Source: Candidatus Sumerlaeota bacterium
GTDB lineage: Bacteria > Sumerlaeota > Sumerlaeia > UBA8349
Direction of reading: 5' to 3'
DNA length: 10,120 bases
Assembly (NCBI GenBank): GCA_003501375.1
Contig: DNPO01000440.1
Location: 1-10,120, forward strand
Shown: one piece after another, positions 5,852 to 10,120 of the stretch
Position numbering within the stretch: position 1 is the first letter of the stretch
Layout of the letters: each line of letters opens with the position of its first letter
Notes under the pieces: generated by a model
Databases searched by the model: none
Told to the model about the DNA's origin: nothing
Seen by the model: the letters and a program-made list of their open reading frames with translations, nothing else
Position numbers and translations under genes: made by a program

Positions 5852-8197
5852 ATGGATACGACTTCAGCCCCCCACCCTCCCACCCCCCGCGTCAATCCAT
5901 TGATCACCCTGTTTCGGGAGTGGCATCGTGGTGCGCGCGGGTATGCGTTGGATGATGTTCGGGCGGATGCGTCAGCAGGCCTGACCGTTGCGGTCATGGG
6001 CATTCCGCAAGCAATGGCTTACGCGATGCTGGTGGGTGTGCCGCCCATCTACGGTCTTTACACCGCGGTTATCAGTTGTATTCTCGGTGCGGCATTCGGC
6101 AGTTCGCGCCACCTGATCACCGGGCCAACCAACGCCACCTGTATCGTGTTGTTCAGTATCGCATCGCCCTACGTTGCCGAGGGACGTAGCGCCATCGAAA
6201 TCATTCTCCTCCTCTCATTTCTCGCGGGTGTGGTGAAGTTGATTTTTGGGCTGCTGCACCTGGGCGGAATTGTGCGGTACATTTCCAACTCCGTGGTGGT
6301 GGGCCTGACTGCCGGAGCAGGTGTACTGATTATTGCAAACCAGTTAAAAAACTTTTTGGGCTTCCAACAATTCACCCCACACGCCTCCCATATTTTTGCC
6401 ATCCTGGAAGAAACCGTGCATCGTTTCCCGCAGGCAAATTGGCACGCTGCTGGATTGGCCGTTTTGACCATGTTAATTGTCGTGCTGCTGCGGCATGTCA
6501 ACCGGCGAATTCCCGGCCCCTTGCTTGGCGTGGCCGTTTGCACGGGACTCGTTTACTTCCTGGGATGGAACGATGCTCCACATCATGTCTCGATTTTGCG
6601 CGATCTAACAGTCGCCAATGCTTCTGGCACCCCCAATCTTTTTCCCCTGCACATCCCCGAGTACCTCCGATACGATTCGTTCGACTTTGAACTTTTCCGC
6701 CGAGTCTCCACGGGCGTGGTAGCGGTGGCGTTGCTTGGTTTGGTCGAAGCCGTATCGAGTGCGCGTGCAGCGGCTGCCCAATCCAACCAACAGGTGGATT
6801 ACTCACGGGAATTTGTCGGGCAGGGCATTGCAAACATCGCGGGTTCCTTCTGTCTCAATTTTGCATCATCCGGCTCGTTCACGCGCACCGCGCTGTGCCT
6901 GCAATCGGGCGGGCGCACCCGCATGGCAGCCATTTTTTCCGCACTCTTCACCGCGCTCGCAATCGTGGTTGCCGCGCCGCTGATTCAATGGGTTCCGCAG
7001 GCAAGTCTTGCGGGGATGCTGGTAGTTATCGCCATTTCCATGATGGAGGGACGGCGGTTCCAACTGGCTTTTAAATCCGGTGGCAACTCACGCGTGGTAC
7101 TATTCACCACGCTAATCGCGTGCCTGGTCGTGCCGTTGCACACCGCCATTTTCATCGGCATCTTCGTCTCAATTCTTTTCCTCCTGCAAATTACCGGCAA
7201 GCCCGACCTCACGCTGCTGGTACCGCGTCCCGGAGGGCGCTTCGACGAGATTCCGTTCAACCAAGCCACCACACCGGAACCCATCGTGTTAGTAAACATC
7301 GAGGGCGACCTGTACTTCGCCGCAGCGGAACAAATGGGCATCGAACTCCAGCAGGTGCTCACGCAAAAAACCCGCGTGGTAATTCTGCGCATGAAGCGCA
7401 TGCGTGCGGTGGGCAGTTCCGCGATTGCGATTCTCGAACACTTCTGGAACCTGCTGCGCGAGCGGGATATTATTTTAGTGCTCAGTGGAGTCGAACGAAA
7501 ACTGGCGGGTGTGTTTGTCGAATCGGGCCTGCGTGAAAAAATAGGTGAGGCGAATATTTTCTACGCCGACAACACGATTTTTCAATCGACCGAATTGGCG
7601 CTGGCGCGCGCACGCAGCATTATCGAAATGGAGCGCGTGCGAGCCGCCGCAGCCCAACCGGGAAGCGCCAGCGGCATGCTGCAAATTCGCAACCTAATGA
7701 ACCGCCAGTGCATTCGATTCGGCGATAACCATTCGGTACGCGAAGCGATTTGGCTCTCTTCGGAGATGAACGCCCGGATTAAAAACCATGCGGTGCAACC
7801 GCTCTTCCTGCAAGACCGCGAGGGCAAACTCGCCGCCGAACTTGACCCCATGCGCCTGCTGCATCAGATTTTGAACGAAGAGAAAAACCTCACATCACTG
7901 ACCGACGCGCAGGTCTCTGAAAAATTAAACGCAGCGTTCCAGGGGCGCACACGGGATTACGCGCGGATTCTGCAAACACATCTTTCGCCCGATGCGTCAT
8001 TCGCGCTGGCTCTGCGCGAATGGATTCAATCTGGTTTTACGTCGGCGGCAGTGTGCGACCACAACGGACGACTAACCGGGATGTTTGGAGCGGAAGAAGC
8101 GTTGGCGGGACTGGGCAAATTGCTGCAAATGGCCGCCCCGGAAACGCAGCCGTCCGAACCTGCCGCGCCGCCACCGGATGACGAGGAAGTGTTGTAA
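5852..8197 (+). CDS. SulP-family anion transporter with STAS domain and C-terminal CBS-like pair
   Basis: This 781-residue inner-membrane protein belongs to the SulP (SLC26-like) family, which moves sulfate, bicarbonate or other anions. Residues ~38-450 are the transport domain, with family blocks GIPQAMAYAMLVGVPPIYGLY (50-70), GPTNATCIVL (91-100) and GIANIAGSFCLNFASSGSFTRTA (325-347). A STAS domain spans ~474-592. Its usual Asp-Ser-Thr/Ser-Gly loop reads VGSSA (520-524), with Gly for Asp and Ala for Gly. Beyond it, residues ~612-760 (7685-8131) form an added region resembling two CBS domains and the separate protein at 9058-9552. The last 20 residues are Pro/Glu-rich and disordered. Usual STAS-ending SulPs are 500-600 residues, so this one is long. 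The ATG at 5852 is preferred because the protein core begins soon after; its Shine-Dalgarno is weak, and an ATG at 5777 would add 25 residues. The substrate cannot be read from the sequence. Confidence 0.9.
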   Translation: MDTTSAPHPPTPRVNPLITLFREWHRGARGYALDDVRADASAGLTVAVMGIPQAMAYAMLVGVPPIYGLYTAVISCILGAAFGSSRHLITGPTNATCIVLFSIASPYVAEGRSAIEIILLLSFLAGVVKLIFGLLHLGGIVRYISNSVVVGLTAGAGVLIIANQLKNFLGFQQFTPHASHIFAILEETVHRFPQANWHAAGLAVLTMLIVVLLRHVNRRIPGPLLGVAVCTGLVYFLGWNDAPHHVSILRDLTVANASGTPNLFPLHIPEYLRYDSFDFELFRRVSTGVVAVALLGLVEAVSSARAAAAQSNQQVDYSREFVGQGIANIAGSFCLNFASSGSFTRTALCLQSGGRTRMAAIFSALFTALAIVVAAPLIQWVPQASLAGMLVVIAISMMEGRRFQLAFKSGGNSRVVLFTTLIACLVVPLHTAIFIGIFVSILFLLQITGKPDLTLLVPRPGGRFDEIPFNQATTPEPIVLVNIEGDLYFAAAEQMGIELQQVLTQKTRVVILRMKRMRAVGSSAIAILEHFWNLLRERDIILVLSGVERKLAGVFVESGLREKIGEANIFYADNTIFQSTELALARARSIIEMERVRAAAAQPGSASGMLQIRNLMNRQCIRFGDNHSVREAIWLSSEMNARIKNHAVQPLFLQDREGKLAAELDPMRLLHQILNEEKNLTSLTDAQVSEKLNAAFQGRTRDYARILQTHLSPDASFALALREWIQSGFTSAAVCDHNGRLTGMFGAEEALAGLGKLLQMAAPETQPSEPAAPPPDDEEVL

Positions 8198-8251
8198 CAG
8201 TAACGGTTCAATGCCTGTGGTTAATGTTTATATAAGTGAGGAATGTTAACA

Positions 8252-8956
8252 ATGAATAGCAATATTCCAACAACAAACAATTCCCCTTTTGTTTCTCCTG
8301 CGCGAAAATATATTCTCTTGCTTCTTGATCTGTTACCCTTCTGTTACGTGGGGGTAAGTTATCTTTGTATCGTGAGGGATAATACCCCTGATGCCTTTAC
8401 CTATGCGCTTCTTGGTGCCGTGCTGTTCCTCGCGGTTGCCGCGAGTATCCATTTTGGCATCATAATGAGTCTTCCGACAAAACATGCCGCATCGCTGCGG
8501 GAAAATTGCCTATTTGAACAGGCACGCCTGCGGGAACTTCTTCTTTTATTTACAGTGGTGCATTGGCTGACGCTGCTTTTTTGCTATGTTTGTATTGAAC
8601 ACGTTTTTTTCCCCAACTGGATCGTGGCAAGAGTGGTTTCAGTCCTTTTGGGAAGTACTGCCATTGCGGTAAGTTTCTTTGCACTGGATTTTCTCTTGAG
8701 ACCAAAATTGCCAGCAGGGATTTCAGGGGAAGAGAGCAAAAACAACGAAGATGTTTTGGCTTGTTGGAAATGGGGGCTGTTCTACTGGAATCCAGATGAT
8801 CCGAAGTGGGAGGTTAAAAAACTGGTTGGCTATGGAACAACTGTAAATTTTGCCAAACAGCCACGTGTTTTGTTTTGGCTTGTCCTCCTCTTGTTATTGC
8901 TCCTTGCGCTGTTTATCTTTTTTTTACTCACCCCTCTGGAACTACGCGGTATGTAG
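8252..8956 (+). CDS. Five-segment membrane protein with a C-terminal DUF5808-like motif
   Basis: This is a 234-residue integral membrane protein of unknown function. Hydrophobic segments lie at about 20-41, 51-73, 96-117, 127-149 and 206-227. Between the fourth and fifth is a soluble loop with WKWGLFYWNPDDPKWEV (172-188) and GYGTTVNF (193-200). From memory this matches the DUF5808 pattern (G-x-FY-x-NPDDP ... G-x-NF), often found at the end of DUF1648/SdpI-like membrane proteins; that assignment needs a profile search. GAGG nine bases upstream supports the ATG at 8252; an in-frame ATG at 8243 lies too close to that site. It starts 54 bases after the SulP gene and is more AT-rich, especially in its first 100 codons, than the genes on either side, which may indicate separate acquisition. 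A role in accessory regulation of the transporter is only a guess. Confidence 0.75.
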   Translation: MNSNIPTTNNSPFVSPARKYILLLLDLLPFCYVGVSYLCIVRDNTPDAFTYALLGAVLFLAVAASIHFGIIMSLPTKHAASLRENCLFEQARLRELLLLFTVVHWLTLLFCYVCIEHVFFPNWIVARVVSVLLGSTAIAVSFFALDFLLRPKLPAGISGEESKNNEDVLACWKWGLFYWNPDDPKWEVKKLVGYGTTVNFAKQPRVLFWLVLLLLLLLALFIFFLLTPLELRGM

Positions 8957-9004
8957 GAAAAGATCGTTTTCTGATCGTTAAGAAACGCCAGAATGCAACA
9001 CTCC

Positions 9005-9040
9005 TAAAGATCGCTTACCAGAAAAACCTGATGATCTTTA
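9005..9040 (+). repeat. Perfect 8-bp inverted repeat in the leader of the CBS gene
   Basis: TAAAGATC (9005-9012) and GATCTTTA (9033-9040) are perfect complements separated by 20 bases. They end 17 bases before the CBS start codon. The repeat could be an operator or a weak RNA hairpin near the ribosome binding site. No T tract follows, so it does not resemble a terminator. Confidence 0.35.
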
Positions 9041-9057
9041 AATGTTGGGAACGCCTC

Positions 9058-9552
9058 ATGCCTGAAATTCTAGCCAAAGACCTGATGAAAAAAACCTTCC
9101 TGCGGTTGGGGCCGACCCACACCATCCGCGAGGCGCTGGGGCTATACCTGGAACTCAAAAGCCGCAACGAGTCCGCCACGGTGATGACCGTGTTGCGCCC
9201 GAACGGACACTATGCCGGACTGCTCACATTGTCGCGCCTGATCAAAGGCGTGTTGACCGGGGCCATTTTGGCTGACTTGGAATACATCCGCGAAACCGAC
9301 TTTGAAAAAACCATTTATGAAATGTTGCACCCACGCCTGGACGCACCCGTGACCGAAGTCATGGACGCCACCGTCCCACTCGCCACACCCGAGCACACGC
9401 TCGCGCAAATGCTGGACTTGACCCGGGGGCGGCCGCAGGAGTGTTTTCCAGTTATGGCGGAAAATGGGGAACTAACTGGGGTGGGTTACACAAGCGATTT
9501 GTTTAACGCGGTGGCGAAACTTGCGCTGTCGCGGGAAACTGCCAATCCTTGA
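9058..9552 (+). CDS. Stand-alone CBS-domain pair protein related to the SulP tail
   Basis: This 164-residue soluble protein consists almost only of two CBS domains, at ~5-65 and ~97-155. CBS pairs usually bind adenine nucleotides (AMP, ATP, SAM) and regulate a partner. CBS1 ends GLLTLSRL and CBS2 ends GVGYTSDLF. D147 in CBS2 holds the position of the ribose-contacting Asp, while CBS1 has Arg (R60) there, so CBS2 is the likelier ligand site. The N-terminal block LMKKTFLRLGPTHTIREA (9-26) is visibly similar to LMNRQCIRFGDNHSVREA (615-632) in the SulP C-terminus. The start at 9058 places CBS1 right at the N-terminus; GGGA about seven bases upstream is a modest ribosome site. The frame is open upstream into the preceding gene, but those residues do not resemble a CBS domain. 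It is third in the same-strand SulP cluster, 101 bases after the membrane protein. Confidence 0.8.
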   Translation: MPEILAKDLMKKTFLRLGPTHTIREALGLYLELKSRNESATVMTVLRPNGHYAGLLTLSRLIKGVLTGAILADLEYIRETDFEKTIYEMLHPRLDAPVTEVMDATVPLATPEHTLAQMLDLTRGRPQECFPVMAENGELTGVGYTSDLFNAVAKLALSRETANP

Positions 9553-9649
9553 AAATAAAGGAAGAATTAGAAACCGGAAAAATCACATTCCATCCCCACA
9601 CCGTTCGGCGCTGTTTTTGCGCTATCGCGGCATTTCTAAACACTATTTT

Positions 9650-10120
9650 TTATCGTCCAGCGATTAGTTCCAATTGTTGCTTGGCGGTCTGGCGCAGGGG
9701 CAACGTGGCACCGTGCGTCGCGAGCGTTTGCAACAAGGTTTTGGCTTCCTGCTTTTTACCCAGACGCAACAACGCCTGCGCACTTTTCATCCGCTGCACA
9801 TCCTGTTGAACCGGGTGCGTGGTGCAGTCGATCAAATCGCTCAGCGTTTTTTGCTGCCGCCACCAGTCTTCCTGCTCTTCCAACAAATTCGACTTTTCCA
9901 GCAAGATGGCCGCACGCAATTGCTGAGGCGGACGTGCATTCAACGCCCGGTCGAGATAATGCACGGCGCAGTGGGGCGATCCCGCGCGACTGAGCGCGTA
10001 CCCAATTTGGTAGAGGAAAAAGGCATCCAGCGGGGTGGAGGGCGCGGTTTTGCGCAGTTCGATCAACGCCTTGATTCCCGCATGCAACTGCGCGGGCTGG
10101 TTGGTCGGATTCAGCACGGA
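9650..10120 (-). CDS. C-terminal part of a TPR-like protein, runs off the right edge
   Basis: The last 156 residues of a larger minus-strand protein are visible. The frame is still open at position 10120 and the first possible start, a GTG at 10117, has no visible upstream context, so the true start lies outside the window. The sequence is alpha-helical with paired helices of TPR type. The clearest is AFFLYQIGYALSRAGSPHCAVHYLDRALNARP, with the expected small and aromatic spacing; a weaker pair is RMKSAQALLRLGKKQEAKTLLQTLA. Such repeats bind partner proteins; in this setting the protein could be a lipoprotein or an outer-membrane/periplasmic scaffold, but no signal is visible. It is convergent with the CBS gene, leaving a 97-base gap in which I see no convincing terminator. 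A specific function cannot be given. Confidence 0.75.
   Translation of the reverse strand, partial: SVLNPTNQPAQLHAGIKALIELRKTAPSTPLDAFFLYQIGYALSRAGSPHCAVHYLDRALNARPPQQLRAAILLEKSNLLEEQEDWWRQQKTLSDLIDCTTHPVQQDVQRMKSAQALLRLGKKQEAKTLLQTLATHGATLPLRQTAKQQLELIAGR

Noticed and set aside
8228..8236. TATATAAG, possible -10 element before the membrane protein gene
   Set aside because: No suitable -35 lies upstream, and transcription would start inside the ribosome binding site.
8875..9057. Longer N-terminus for the CBS protein
   Set aside because: The frame is open but overlaps the end of the membrane protein, lacks a ribosome site, and the added residues do not resemble a CBS domain.
9608..9623. GCGC-tgttttt-GCGC as a bidirectional terminator between the convergent genes
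   Set aside because: The stem is only four to five base pairs and no T run follows directly, so it is too weak to call.

Overview
The window comes from a bacterial chromosome of moderate GC content. No ribosomal RNA or other taxon marker is present, so the host cannot be named. Two small orphan prepilin-like proteins with an 'FTLIE' start and a 'TNGT..GDI' tail, a secreted GH29 fucosidase, and ordinary Shine-Dalgarno sites fit a Gram-negative carbohydrate degrader. Such pilin-like proteins are often amplified in Planctomycetes, Lentisphaerae, Hydrogenedentes and similar lineages. This is a weak inference.

Layout. Positions 1-572 carry two minus-strand genes: the start of an unknown protein running off the left edge, preceded by a YbgC/FadM-like hotdog acyl-CoA thioesterase. 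An almost perfect 24-bp hairpin follows (665-717). It lies just past the end of a minus-strand, signal-peptide-bearing alpha-L-fucosidase (756-2222). The fucosidase is divergent from a Uup-type ABC-F ATPase (2463-4358). The 240-bp region between them holds candidate promoters for both genes and a cluster of four ATTGTT/AACAAT boxes. After ABC-F comes a 250-bp gap with terminator-like hairpins and a good sigma-70-type promoter, then two tandem prepilin-like genes (4609-5064 and 5133-5711).

The most interesting stretch is 5852-9552, three genes in one direction. The first is a SulP anion transporter with a STAS domain and an extra C-terminal CBS-like pair. The second is a small polytopic membrane protein ending in a DUF5808-like motif. 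The third is a stand-alone CBS-pair protein whose sequence visibly resembles the CBS tail of the transporter. Together they look like a membrane transport module with a duplicated nucleotide-sensing domain, one copy fused to the transporter and one free. A convergent, 5'-truncated TPR-like gene fills the right edge on the minus strand.

The rest of the window is housekeeping or common accessory material. I found no mobile element, CRISPR array, tRNA or rRNA. All functional calls rest on reading motifs by eye; no database search was run.
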